From NCBI GenBank assembly GCA_005880175.1, contig VBJR01000384.1, positions 1 to 7,129 of the forward strand: 7,129 nt of DNA, written 5' to 3'. This document shows positions 1 through 6,292 of this stretch, piece after piece (within the stretch, counting starts at the first letter, position 1; every line of letters begins with the position of its first letter). The DNA comes from Chloroflexota bacterium (GTDB lineage: Bacteria; Chloroflexota; Dormibacteria; Dormibacterales; Dormibacteraceae). The position numbers and the translations under genes are program-made. The notes beneath the pieces are model-generated. The model searched no databases and was not told the origin of the DNA. It saw only the letters and a list, made by a program, of their open reading frames with translations.

Positions 1-1
1 C

Positions 2-1300
2 AAGATGCTGATGGCGTGGGCCGTCCTGCCGGCGTTCGCGGTGGCCTACCTGGTCGCCGCCCCGACGTCGCTGCCCCGCCGCCTCGGCCACCTGCTCCTG
101 GCCGGCGCCGTCGCGCTCGCGGTGTCCGCGTCCTGGATGCTGCTGGTGGCGGTGACGCCGGCCGGCCAGCGGCCGTTCGTGGACGGCACCACCAGCGACG
201 ACGTGGTCGGGATGGTGCTGGGCTACAACGCGGCCACCCGGTTCGGCGTGCCCGGCCTGGCCGGGGCGATCACGCCCGACTTCGGCCAGCTGCCGGCGGC
301 CGCCACGAGCGCGTTCAAGCTGCTCGACCCCCACCTCGCGACGCAGATCGGCTGGCTGTACCCGCTGGCGGTCGCGTCGCTGGCCCTGGGCCTGTGGGAG
401 CGCCGGGGCCATCACCGCACCGACCGCGTCCGCGCCGGCCTGCTGATGTGGGGCCTCTGGCTGGCCGTCACCGCGGCCGCGTACAGCGCGGGCACCGTGC
501 TGCACACCACGTACATGGCGGCGCTGGCGGCCCCGCTGGCGGCGCTGAGCGGCTTCGGGATCGTGCGCCTGGCGCGGAGCCCGCTCCGCCGGTGGGCGCT
601 GCCCGCCACGGCCGCCGGCACGCTGGCGTGGGCGGCGCTGCTGGCCTCGCGCTATCCGGACTTCCTGCCCTGGGTGGCGCCGGCCGCGATCGTCGTCGGC
701 GCCCTGGGCGCCGCGGCGCTGCTGTCCGGCCGCGTGGCCGCGGTCGGGATGGTGTGCGCGGTGGCGGCGATGCTGGCCACGCCGGCCGCGTGGTCGGCGT
801 CCGCGCTGGACCCCCGGTACGACGGCACGGTGCTCGACGCGGCGGCCGGACCGTCGGGGATCTTCGACCTGGTGGCGCCGAGCGTGTCGGCGGCGAGCCG
901 GCAGCGGGTCGCCGGCGTCGCGTACGCCGGCGCCGGGATCGGCCTGGGCCCCCTCACCCCTCGCCAGCGGGCGACGCTGGCGTACCTCCAGGCCCACCGC
1001 GGCGGGGCCACGTACCTGGTCGCGACGCAGTCGGTGGCGCTCGCCACGCTGTACATCCGCGACTCGGGCCAGCCGGTGCTGCTCGTCGGCGGGTTCACGG
1101 GCCGGGCGCCGTTCCCGACGCTCGCCCGCTTCCGCGAGCTGGTCGCCGCCGGCCAGGTCCGCTACGCGCTGGAGCCGGAGCAGGGTGGGGGCGCGGCGCC
1201 GCGCGACGCGATCGCGGCGTGGGTTCGCGCGAGCTGCCGGCACGTGGACCTGGGCGGACCGCCGGTGGCGCCGGTGGGCGACGCGCTCTACGCCTGCTGA
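2..1300 (+). CDS. Membrane glycosyltransferase, GT39/PMT-like (GT-C fold), C-terminal part, truncated at window edge
   Basis: The frame is already open at the left edge (AAG precedes the first ATG at position 5), and that ATG falls inside a membrane segment, so the true start and the catalytic N-terminal loop lie outside the window. Counting from that ATG, hydrophobic segments lie near residues 1-20, 27-52, 110-131, 143-162, 169-190, 197-215, 220-242 and 245-266. A loop at about 52-92 contains the LGYNAATRFG stretch, like the GYNG.RL loop of actinobacterial GT39 (ArnT/PMT-type) proteins. A soluble C-terminal domain follows, with TYLVATQS (336-343), LLVGGFTG (359-366) and QVRYALEP (384-391), also typical of that group. 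Such enzymes move a sugar from a polyprenyl-phosphate carrier to an acceptor on the outer face of the membrane; donor and acceptor cannot be inferred here. The family assignment is from recognised sequence pattern. The gene ends in TGA and overlaps the convergent membrane gene by 13 bp. Confidence 0.8.
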   Translation, partial: KMLMAWAVLPAFAVAYLVAAPTSLPRRLGHLLLAGAVALAVSASWMLLVAVTPAGQRPFVDGTTSDDVVGMVLGYNAATRFGVPGLAGAITPDFGQLPAAATSAFKLLDPHLATQIGWLYPLAVASLALGLWERRGHHRTDRVRAGLLMWGLWLAVTAAAYSAGTVLHTTYMAALAAPLAALSGFGIVRLARSPLRRWALPATAAGTLAWAALLASRYPDFLPWVAPAAIVVGALGAAALLSGRVAAVGMVCAVAAMLATPAAWSASALDPRYDGTVLDAAAGPSGIFDLVAPSVSAASRQRVAGVAYAGAGIGLGPLTPRQRATLAYLQAHRGGATYLVATQSVALATLYIRDSGQPVLLVGGFTGRAPFPTLARFRELVAAGQVRYALEPEQGGGAAPRDAIAAWVRASCRHVDLGGPPVAPVGDALYAC

Positions 1301-3093
1301 ACGTCCCACCACACCCAGACGCCGTCCACGCGCTCGGGCTGCCGGCCGAGGAGCCACGCGAGCGTGGCCACCGCCTCGTCCTCGTGCGGCATCGGCCCGA
1401 CCACCACGGTGCGCACGCGCCAGCGGGCCAGGTCGCCCGCCATCGCCGCGCGCAGGTCGTCGGCGGGCGCCGGCGGGCCCTTCCCCAGCTCGATGGCCTC
1501 CAGCACCTCCGACGTGGCGGAGCCCGGCGGCCCGAACGCCACCTCGCCGTCGGGCGCGGGGTGCAGCGCGTAGCCCTCGGGCATCCGGTACCGGTAGCCG
1601 GCCTCCGCCTGCCAGCTCATCGCGTTCGGGTCGCCCGGGCCGGCCCAGGGCACGACGAGGGCGACGCTGCCGGCCGGGATGCGGCGCGCGGCCGGGCCGG
1701 AGAAGAACGGTGCGTCGACGTGCGGCGTCACCCAGGGCGTGGCCATCGGCGCCAGCACGAGCAGCGACAGGCCGGCGAGCGCCCCGGCGGCCGCGCGCAC
1801 GGCGGGCCGGCGGCCCGCCAGGACCGCGTTCGCCACGAAGCACGCGAGCAGGAGGCCCGCCAGCAGGAAGAAGTGCTGCATCAGCCGCGAGGGCAGCGCC
1901 TGGGCCAGGACCGGCGCCCGCCCGAGCAGCGCCCACGGCAGCGGCACCTGCGTCACGACCCGGCCGAGCACGTGCGGGTGTGGGCCTAGCGAGAGCACGA
2001 CGACCGCCGCCGCCAGGATCGCCGCCCAGCGGACGGGGAGCCGGTCCCACCAGGCGGCGGCCGTCACGACCAGCAGGGCCAGGAGCGGCAGGCCCACGTA
2101 GCCGTCCCACTCCACCTCCAGGCCCGTGAAGCTCCGGGTCAGGCGGACCAGCGGCTCCGGGGCGATCAGCTGCAGCTGGTCGGGCACGACCAGGCTGGCG
2201 ACGTCGGTCACGTACGTGTCCGGAGGCTGGATCAGGCCGTGCACCACCTGCGGGCCGAGGAACATCGTCAGCAGCCCGGGGGCGGCGAGCAGCCCGCCCG
2301 TGGCCAGGGCGGCGGCGCCGCCGCGGGCCAGCGCCGCCAGCCCCGGGCGGACGTCGACGCGGGCCGCCAGCGCGACCCCGAGCAGGACGGCCTGGCCCAC
2401 CAGCGCGACGAGCGCGGACGTCGCCAGCATCTCCGAAGAGGTGTAGAGCTGGAGCGCGGCGACGAGCCCGAGCAGGAGGAGCAGCAGCAGCGGCGGCAGC
2501 CAGGCCATGACGAATCCGAGGTGGCCGAGCTCCTGGGCCATGACGTACGGGCCGAAGCCGTAGACCAGGCCGCCGAGGAACGCGGCGGGCGCGCTCGGGA
2601 CCAGGCGGTGGATGGCGGCCGCCGCGGTCCAGGCGGACAGCGCGGGACCGAGCGTCATCAGGAGGTCGTACGCGACGACCGGCCCCCAGGCCAGGACGAC
2701 CGGCGTGACCAGCAGCCCGGGCGCGGCCGGCGTGGGCGTCCACATCAGGTTGACGCCGGCCGGGTAGTCCAGGTAGTCGGTCAGCCAGGGGTTGGGGCCC
2801 GTCGCGAGCCCGTGGAACGGCCAGCCGAGCGTCCAGATCGTCTGCTCGGGGTCGCTGGCGCCGCCGATCAGCAGGTGGCCCGGGTCCTGCCAGGCGGCGT
2901 GGAAGTAGGCGAACGCCAGGCCCAGGAACAGGAGCGGCCAGGCGAGGTGGCGCGGCACAGCGCGCAGTGTGACGCGCCGGGCGGGCCGCCGCTCGGGGGG
3001 CCAGGCGGCCCGGTCGGGGGGGACCTGGTCCCCGGCGGGGTAGGCCGACCGGCCGTGGGCGGCGGCCCGCCGGATGGGGTTCACTGATGTCAT
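1288..3093 (-). CDS. Large polytopic membrane protein, GT-C glycosyltransferase-like, function unknown
   Basis: A 601-residue protein. It has a Pro/Arg-rich, probably cytosolic N-terminus (1-48), then about ten or more hydrophobic segments (first at about 50-66; others around 122-137, 141-160, 168-184, 194-216, 222-243, 258-280, 333-347, 355-370, 404-426, 432-450). The soluble C-terminal domain is at about 455-601. The first outer loop has DPEQTIWTLGWPFHG (81-95) and DYPAGVNLMW (109-118), a pattern I recognise from actinobacterial membrane proteins usually left hypothetical and resembling GT-C enzymes; no catalytic role can be shown. ATG at 3093 is the first start but has no clear Shine-Dalgarno, and the basic N-terminal 48 residues may be over-called. 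It lies 73 bp after the flavin monooxygenase on the same strand and its stop overlaps the convergent glycosyltransferase gene. The hydrophobic run at 199-214 looks shortened compared with what I remember of relatives. Confidence 0.72.
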   Translation of the reverse strand: MTSVNPIRRAAAHGRSAYPAGDQVPPDRAAWPPERRPARRVTLRAVPRHLAWPLLFLGLAFAYFHAAWQDPGHLLIGGASDPEQTIWTLGWPFHGLATGPNPWLTDYLDYPAGVNLMWTPTPAAPGLLVTPVVLAWGPVVAYDLLMTLGPALSAWTAAAAIHRLVPSAPAAFLGGLVYGFGPYVMAQELGHLGFVMAWLPPLLLLLLLGLVAALQLYTSSEMLATSALVALVGQAVLLGVALAARVDVRPGLAALARGGAAALATGGLLAAPGLLTMFLGPQVVHGLIQPPDTYVTDVASLVVPDQLQLIAPEPLVRLTRSFTGLEVEWDGYVGLPLLALLVVTAAAWWDRLPVRWAAILAAAVVVLSLGPHPHVLGRVVTQVPLPWALLGRAPVLAQALPSRLMQHFFLLAGLLLACFVANAVLAGRRPAVRAAAGALAGLSLLVLAPMATPWVTPHVDAPFFSGPAARRIPAGSVALVVPWAGPGDPNAMSWQAEAGYRYRMPEGYALHPAPDGEVAFGPPGSATSEVLEAIELGKGPPAPADDLRAAMAGDLARWRVRTVVVGPMPHEDEAVATLAWLLGRQPERVDGVWVWWDVQQA

Positions 3094-3166
3094 CGAGCGC
3101 GGTCTGGGTCGGTCCGAGCGTCTTCCCTTCCCCCACTGGCGTGCGGACGACCCGGCCCCGCGCCGC

Positions 3167-4375
3167 TCAGCTCCGCTGCGGGTGCGGCGGCATGATGACG
3201 GTCGAGGTGAGGTCGATCCGGGGACCGCCGGGCAGGCCCCTCGTCAGGTAGTACTGGCCGATCGTCTCGTATGACGCCTCGGTCACCAGCGAGTGCTGGG
3301 CGGCGGTCACGATGTCCCGGTAGCACCGCTCCAGCGGCTGGCCGCGGTGGACGGCGCTGGTCCCGGCCCGCTCGAACAGGAGCTCCACGGCCTCCTTCGC
3401 CGCGCGGGCGCAGTGGATCATCGACTGCGCCATCAGCACGCGGAGGTGGTAGTCGACGACGTCGTTGTCGATCGCGTCCTCCCAGCCGCGGGCGGCCGCG
3501 TCCCGGGCGAACAGGCGCGCCGACTGGACCAGCGACTCCGCTCTCGCGACCGCGACCTGGTGGGCCTGCTGCTGGCCGAGACGGAGCTGGCGCCGGGAGC
3601 CGCGCGCGGGCCGCGCCTGGGTCCGCTGGACCAGGTCCACGAACGCGTCGATCGCGCCCCGGGCGACGCCCACCGCGTGGGCGCAGTGGCCCATCAGGAT
3701 GAAGAACGGGCCCCGGAACAGCCGCCCCGGGTACGGGCCGGCGAGCAGGTCGAGCGTGGTCATCTCGTCCGGGACGAACGCGTCGGCCACCTCGAAGTCC
3801 ACGCTGGAGGTCCCGCGCAGGCCGAGGCCGTCCCAGGTGTCGTGGACCGTGACCTGCGCGGCCGGGAAGACGGCGCCGACCGGCACTGGCGCGCCCGTGG
3901 CCGGGTCCGTGGCGAGCGCCCCGTCGTCGCCCTGCAGGAGCGACACGCCGAACAGGTACGTGGCGAAGGACGCGCCGCTCGCGAACGGCCAGCGGCCGGA
4001 GACGCGGTAGCCCCCGTCCACCCGGCGGGCGACGCCGGCCACCCGGGCCAGGTTGCCGGCCGTGATCCAGCGGTCCCGGGCCAGGATCCGGCGCATCGTC
4101 GCGGCCGGCAGCGGCGTCACGCCCGCGTTGATGAACGCGTTCCAGCCGACCGAGCCGTTGATCCGCGAGAGCTCCTCGATCATGTCCAGCCACTCCAGGA
4201 GGTCGACCTCACGGCCGCCCAGCTCGCGCGGCACGAAGGCGCTGAAGACGCCCTGGTCGTACATGGCGTCCACGAGCTCGCGCGGGAGCCCGCGGCCCCG
4301 CTCCAGCTCGTCCTCGTGGCGGCGGATCAGCGGCTCCAGGGAGCGCGCGACGTCGGCAAGGCGTGCGTCTGGCAT
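3167..4375 (-). CDS. Acyl-CoA dehydrogenase-fold flavin-dependent monooxygenase (group D, HsaA/DszC-like)
   Basis: A 402-residue protein with the acyl-CoA dehydrogenase fold. The N-terminal helical domain is about 5-110 (LVDAMYDQGVFSAFVPRELGG at 34-54, then NGSVGWNAF at 73-81). The middle beta domain has SGRWPFASGASFATYLFG (126-143) and DTWDGLGLRGTSSVDFEV (179-196). The C-terminal helical bundle has LERCYRDIVTAAQHS (348-362). The WxFxSG and GLRGTSS.D motifs and the late RD...QH motif fit the flavin hydroxylase branch (HsaA, DszC, HpaB-like group D enzymes), which uses reduced FMN/FAD from a separate reductase with O2. The general base of true acyl-CoA dehydrogenases is not evident. The substrate is unknown and no reductase gene is in the window. 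A GAGG sits four bases before the ATG. The gene lies 26 bp after the Lrp gene, so the two are probably co-transcribed and the regulator may control it. Confidence 0.85.
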   Translation of the reverse strand: MPDARLADVARSLEPLIRRHEDELERGRGLPRELVDAMYDQGVFSAFVPRELGGREVDLLEWLDMIEELSRINGSVGWNAFINAGVTPLPAATMRRILARDRWITAGNLARVAGVARRVDGGYRVSGRWPFASGASFATYLFGVSLLQGDDGALATDPATGAPVPVGAVFPAAQVTVHDTWDGLGLRGTSSVDFEVADAFVPDEMTTLDLLAGPYPGRLFRGPFFILMGHCAHAVGVARGAIDAFVDLVQRTQARPARGSRRQLRLGQQQAHQVAVARAESLVQSARLFARDAAARGWEDAIDNDVVDYHLRVLMAQSMIHCARAAKEAVELLFERAGTSAVHRGQPLERCYRDIVTAAQHSLVTEASYETIGQYYLTRGLPGGPRIDLTSTVIMPPHPQRS

Positions 4376-4401
4376 CGGCCCTCAATTGAAGCCGATGCGC
4401 G

Positions 4402-4872
4402 TCAGCGGACCGGCTGCGGGCCCCGCTCGAAGTGTGTGCGAAGCGCGACGGACGGCCGCACGCCGGTGACGCCCGGGATCCCGCGCAGCTCGTCCACCAG
4501 CGTCAGCAGCGCCTCGGGGTCGGTGACCCGGACCTTGAGCAGGAAGCTGGGGCCGCCGGCCATGCTGTGGCACTCGTCGATGCCCGCGACCTCGCGCAGC
4601 GCCCGGGCCACCTGGGCGCTGGGCGCCTCGGCGTCCACGCCGACGAACGCGGTGACCGGGGTGCCGATCGCGTGCGGGTCCAGGTCCACGGTCCAGCGCC
4701 GGATGACGCCGCGCCGCTCCAGCCGCCGGATGCGCTCGTGCACGGACGAGGGCGCCAGGCCGGCCGCCACGGCCAGCTCCGCCACGGACGCGCGGGCGTT
4801 GTGGCGGAGCAGCCGCAGCAGCACCCAGTCCTGCTCGTCGATCGCGTCGCGGACCAGCATGGGGTCCGCCAT
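4402..4872 (-). CDS. Lrp/AsnC family transcriptional regulator
   Basis: A 156-residue protein of standard Lrp/AsnC length. The N-terminal winged helix-turn-helix starts at IDEQDWVLLRLLRHNAR (11-27). The HTH is at 29-57 (SVAELAVAAGLAPSSVHERI and the RRLERRGVI that follows) and a linker strand RRWTVDLDP at 58-66. The C-terminal RAM effector-binding domain is about 70-150, with the glycine-containing turn GGPSFLLKVRV (106-116) and VRPSVALRTHFE (138-149). Family members form dimers to octamers and usually sense amino acids or related small molecules; the ligand here is unknown. ATG at 4872 has a GGGTG four bases upstream; a second in-frame ATG at 4860 would remove four residues. The gene starts 42 bp after thrS and ends 26 bp before the flavin monooxygenase. 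The short upstream gap holds a phased direct repeat that could be its own operator. Confidence 0.93.
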   Translation of the reverse strand: MADPMLVRDAIDEQDWVLLRLLRHNARASVAELAVAAGLAPSSVHERIRRLERRGVIRRWTVDLDPHAIGTPVTAFVGVDAEAPSAQVARALREVAGIDECHSMAGGPSFLLKVRVTDPEALLTLVDELRGIPGVTGVRPSVALRTHFERGPQPVR

Positions 4873-4876
4873 TGTG

Positions 4877-4894
4877 CACCCGGTGTCACCCGGT
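4877..4894. promoter_or_regulatory. Possible operator upstream of the Lrp gene (direct repeat and short palindrome)
   Basis: In the 42 bp between the thrS stop and the Lrp start, CACCCGGT occurs twice (4877-4884 and 4887-4894), offset by 10 bp or about one helical turn. Overlapping it is the palindrome GGTGTCACC (4882-4890; 4-bp arms, one central base). Lrp/AsnC proteins commonly autoregulate from such sites. The repeats lie only a few bases before the start codon, so a bound protein could block transcription or translation starting there. In GC-rich DNA short repeats arise easily, so this is tentative. Confidence 0.3.
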
Positions 4895-4914
4895 TCGCCA
4901 GTCGCAACACGAGG

Positions 4915-6129
4915 TCACACCGCCGGTGCCCGGCAGGCGGCCTCGAGCACGTCGCCCAGCGCGTCGTGGCGGACGCTGCCGCGATCCTCGCCGCCGGGCC
5001 CGCGCAGGGCGACCGTGCCCTCCGCCGCCTCCCGGTCGCCCACCACCGCGACGAACGGCACCCGGCGCAGCGCGGCGTCCCGCACCTGGGCCGCGACGCG
5101 CTCCGTCCCGTCCCCCACCTCGACCCGGAGCCGGCGTTCGCGGAGCCGGGCCGCCAGCTCGCCGGCGCCCGCGACGTGGCGCTCCGCGACCGGGACCAGC
5201 CGCGCCTGCACGGGCGCCAGGAACGGCGGCAGGCGGCCGTCCGTGTGCTCCAGGAGGACGCCCAGGAACCGCTCGTACGAGCCCAGGAACGCCCGGTGGA
5301 TCACGGCCGGCACCCGCTCGCGCCCGTCGGCGCCGGCGTACCGGCAGCCGAGGCGGCGCGGCATCTCGAAGTCGAGCTGGACCGTGCCAAGCTGCCACTC
5401 CCGGCCCAGGCGGTCGCAGGCCAGCAGGTCGGCCTTCGGGCCGTAGAACGCGCCCTCGCCCGCGACCCGGTCGTAGCCGTCCGGGCCGGCGACGGCGTCC
5501 AGCGCCCGGGCCAGGATCGCCTCGGCGCGGGCCCACGTCGCGTCGTCGCCGATGTGGCCTTCGGGCGGCCCGCCGAGGCGGAGCCCGAACTCCAGGCCGA
5601 GGCCGGCGTACAGGCGCCGGGCCAGGCGCAGCAGGTCCACGATCTCGTCGCCCGCCTGCTCGGGCGTGACGAAGATGTGGGCGTCGTCCTGGTGGAACAC
5701 CTGGACCCGGAGGAGGCCCGTCAGGACGCCGGAGCGCTCGTTGCGGTGGGGGGGGTCGTCGCAGGCCAGCCGCAGCGGCAGCTCGCGATGGCTGCGGCGG
5801 CGAGAGCGGAACAGGACCATCGTGCCCGGGCAGTTGACCGGCTTCAGGCCCATGCGGTCGCCGTCGCCGGCGTCCACGAAGAACATGTTGTCGGCGAAGT
5901 GCTCGAGGTGGCCGGAGCTGGCGTACAGCGGGTCGCGGGCGAGCAGCGGAGTGGACACCTCCTGGTAGCCCCAGCGCTCGTGGGCGCGGCGCCAGTGGTC
6001 CTGCAGCGACCGCAGCACGGCCATGCCCCGGGGCAGCCAGTACGGCATGCCGGGCGACGTGGGCTCGAAGTGGGCGAGCTCCAGGTCGCGCAGCCAGCGC
6101 CGGTGATCGGACTGCCGTTCCTCGTCCAT
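4915..6129 (-). CDS. thrS: Threonyl-tRNA synthetase, compact form lacking TGS and editing domains
   Basis: A 404-residue class II synthetase; canonical bacterial ThrRS is about 640. The N-terminal TGS and second (editing) domains are absent and the protein begins almost directly at the catalytic core (GMPYWLPRGMAVLR, 27-40). By eye-alignment to E. coli ThrRS, the zinc ligands C334/H385/H511 correspond to C100, H151 and H278. Motif-2 R363 is R129, ATP-binding R375 is R141, substrate Asp383 is D149, K465 is K232 and motif-3 R520 is R287. The anticodon-binding domain is about 302-400, and E600/R609 correspond to E367/R376, so it should charge tRNA-Thr. Oddities: the normally conserved AE.G before HRNE reads ACDDPPHRNE (122-131), and E. 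coli C480 and L489 are L247 and M256. The ATG at 6129 has an ideal ribosome binding site. It is preceded by a Thr-leader attenuator and followed closely by the Lrp gene. It could be the sole ThrRS or a second, specialised copy. Confidence 0.93.
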   Translation of the reverse strand: MDEERQSDHRRWLRDLELAHFEPTSPGMPYWLPRGMAVLRSLQDHWRRAHERWGYQEVSTPLLARDPLYASSGHLEHFADNMFFVDAGDGDRMGLKPVNCPGTMVLFRSRRRSHRELPLRLACDDPPHRNERSGVLTGLLRVQVFHQDDAHIFVTPEQAGDEIVDLLRLARRLYAGLGLEFGLRLGGPPEGHIGDDATWARAEAILARALDAVAGPDGYDRVAGEGAFYGPKADLLACDRLGREWQLGTVQLDFEMPRRLGCRYAGADGRERVPAVIHRAFLGSYERFLGVLLEHTDGRLPPFLAPVQARLVPVAERHVAGAGELAARLRERRLRVEVGDGTERVAAQVRDAALRRVPFVAVVGDREAAEGTVALRGPGGEDRGSVRHDALGDVLEAACRAPAV

Positions 6130-6134
6130 GTCAG

Positions 6135-6140
6135 CCTCCT
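6135..6140 (-). promoter_or_regulatory. Ribosome binding site of thrS (AGGAGG)
   Basis: On the minus strand AGGAGG is followed by five bases (CTGAC) and the ATG at 6129, a perfect Shine-Dalgarno at a good distance. It lies outside the terminator hairpin upstream, so once RNA polymerase reads through, translation of thrS should be efficient. This favours control at the level of transcription rather than by hiding the ribosome binding site. Confidence 0.85.
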
Positions 6141-6148
6141 CGGTGCGG

Positions 6149-6193
6149 AAAAAAAGAAAGAGCCCCCGCCCGGTATCGGGCGGGGGCTCTTTC
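6149..6193 (-). terminator. Intrinsic terminator (attenuator) between the Thr leader peptide and thrS
   Basis: A perfect 17-bp stem (arms 6193-6177 and 6172-6156 on the minus strand) closes a four-base ATAC loop. The lower stem is A/U-rich and the upper part nearly all G-C, and it is followed by seven T residues (6155-6149). This is a textbook Rho-independent terminator oriented on the minus strand; the other strand has no T tract. It sits 11 bases after the leader-peptide stop and 19 bases before the thrS start. Unless it is disrupted it would block thrS expression, so it is the regulatory element of an attenuator and not merely the end of an upstream gene. Confidence 0.93.
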
Positions 6194-6252
6194 CTGGCCT
6201 GCGTTCAGCGCGCCGGCGGGCCGGCCACGCGCGAGCACCAGGGCACCCCCCG
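6181..6252 (-). promoter_or_regulatory. Predicted antiterminator fold of the thrS leader
   Basis: A nested set of pairings can form in the minus-strand RNA between the Thr codons and the terminator. CGGGGG (6252-6247) pairs with CCCCCG (6186-6181, inside the terminator 5' arm). CCUGG (6242-6238) pairs with CCAGG (6197-6193), UGC (6237-6235) with GCA (6202-6200), GCGCG (6232-6228) with CGCGC (6212-6208), and CCGG (6224-6221) with CCGG (6216-6213), with small internal loops and bulges. The outermost pairing is incompatible with the terminator. CGGGGG starts one codon after the Thr run, so a ribosome held on the first Thr codons should leave it free while one that continues would cover it. The fold was found by eye; no energies were computed. 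Confidence 0.5.
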
Positions 6253-6285
6253 GCAAGTGGTGGTCGTGGAGACCCCGTTGCTCAC
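6205..6285 (-). CDS. Threonine-rich leader peptide controlling thrS
   Basis: A 26-codon ORF starts with GTG at 6285 and ends with TGA at 6207-6205. It contains four consecutive Thr codons at codons 7-10 (ACG ACC ACC ACT, 6267-6256; peptide VSTTTTCRG), including ACT, which is likely rare in this G/C-ending codon context. The frame is open further upstream, but no plausible start with a ribosome binding site precedes the GTG. A -10-like TACACT lies seven bases before the GTG, so the mRNA may begin at the start codon, as in many leaderless actinobacterial leader peptides. Position (just before an intrinsic terminator and a ThrRS gene) and composition together indicate a sensor peptide: translation stalls when Thr-tRNA is scarce and shifts the RNA fold. 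The peptide itself probably has no other function. A Trp codon and two Cys codons also follow, but singly. Confidence 0.65.
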   Translation of the reverse strand: MSNGVSTTTTCRGVPWCSRVAGPPAR

Positions 6286-6292
6286 GAGCGGA

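Noticed and set aside
5..1300. Complete small membrane protein starting at the ATG at position 5
   Set aside because: The frame is open before it and the first residues are already mid-membrane sequence typical of the interior of GT39 enzymes, so the gene is cut by the window edge.
16..1989. 657-residue plus-strand ORF over the left end
   Set aside because: It is a shifted-frame shadow of the glycosyltransferase and of the antisense of the membrane protein gene, with low-complexity Arg/Gly/Pro sequence.
3293..5446. 717-residue plus-strand ORF, and the similar long one at 4432-6378
   Set aside because: Both are antisense to the flavin monooxygenase, Lrp and thrS genes, whose protein families are clear. 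Long open antisense frames are a known by-product of G/C-rich third codon positions; their Arg/Pro/Ala/Gly-rich translations show no domains.
5748..5755. Frameshift in thrS at the run of eight C
   Set aside because: Conserved ThrRS sequence continues in the same frame on both sides with the same residue count as E. coli, so no net indel is present.
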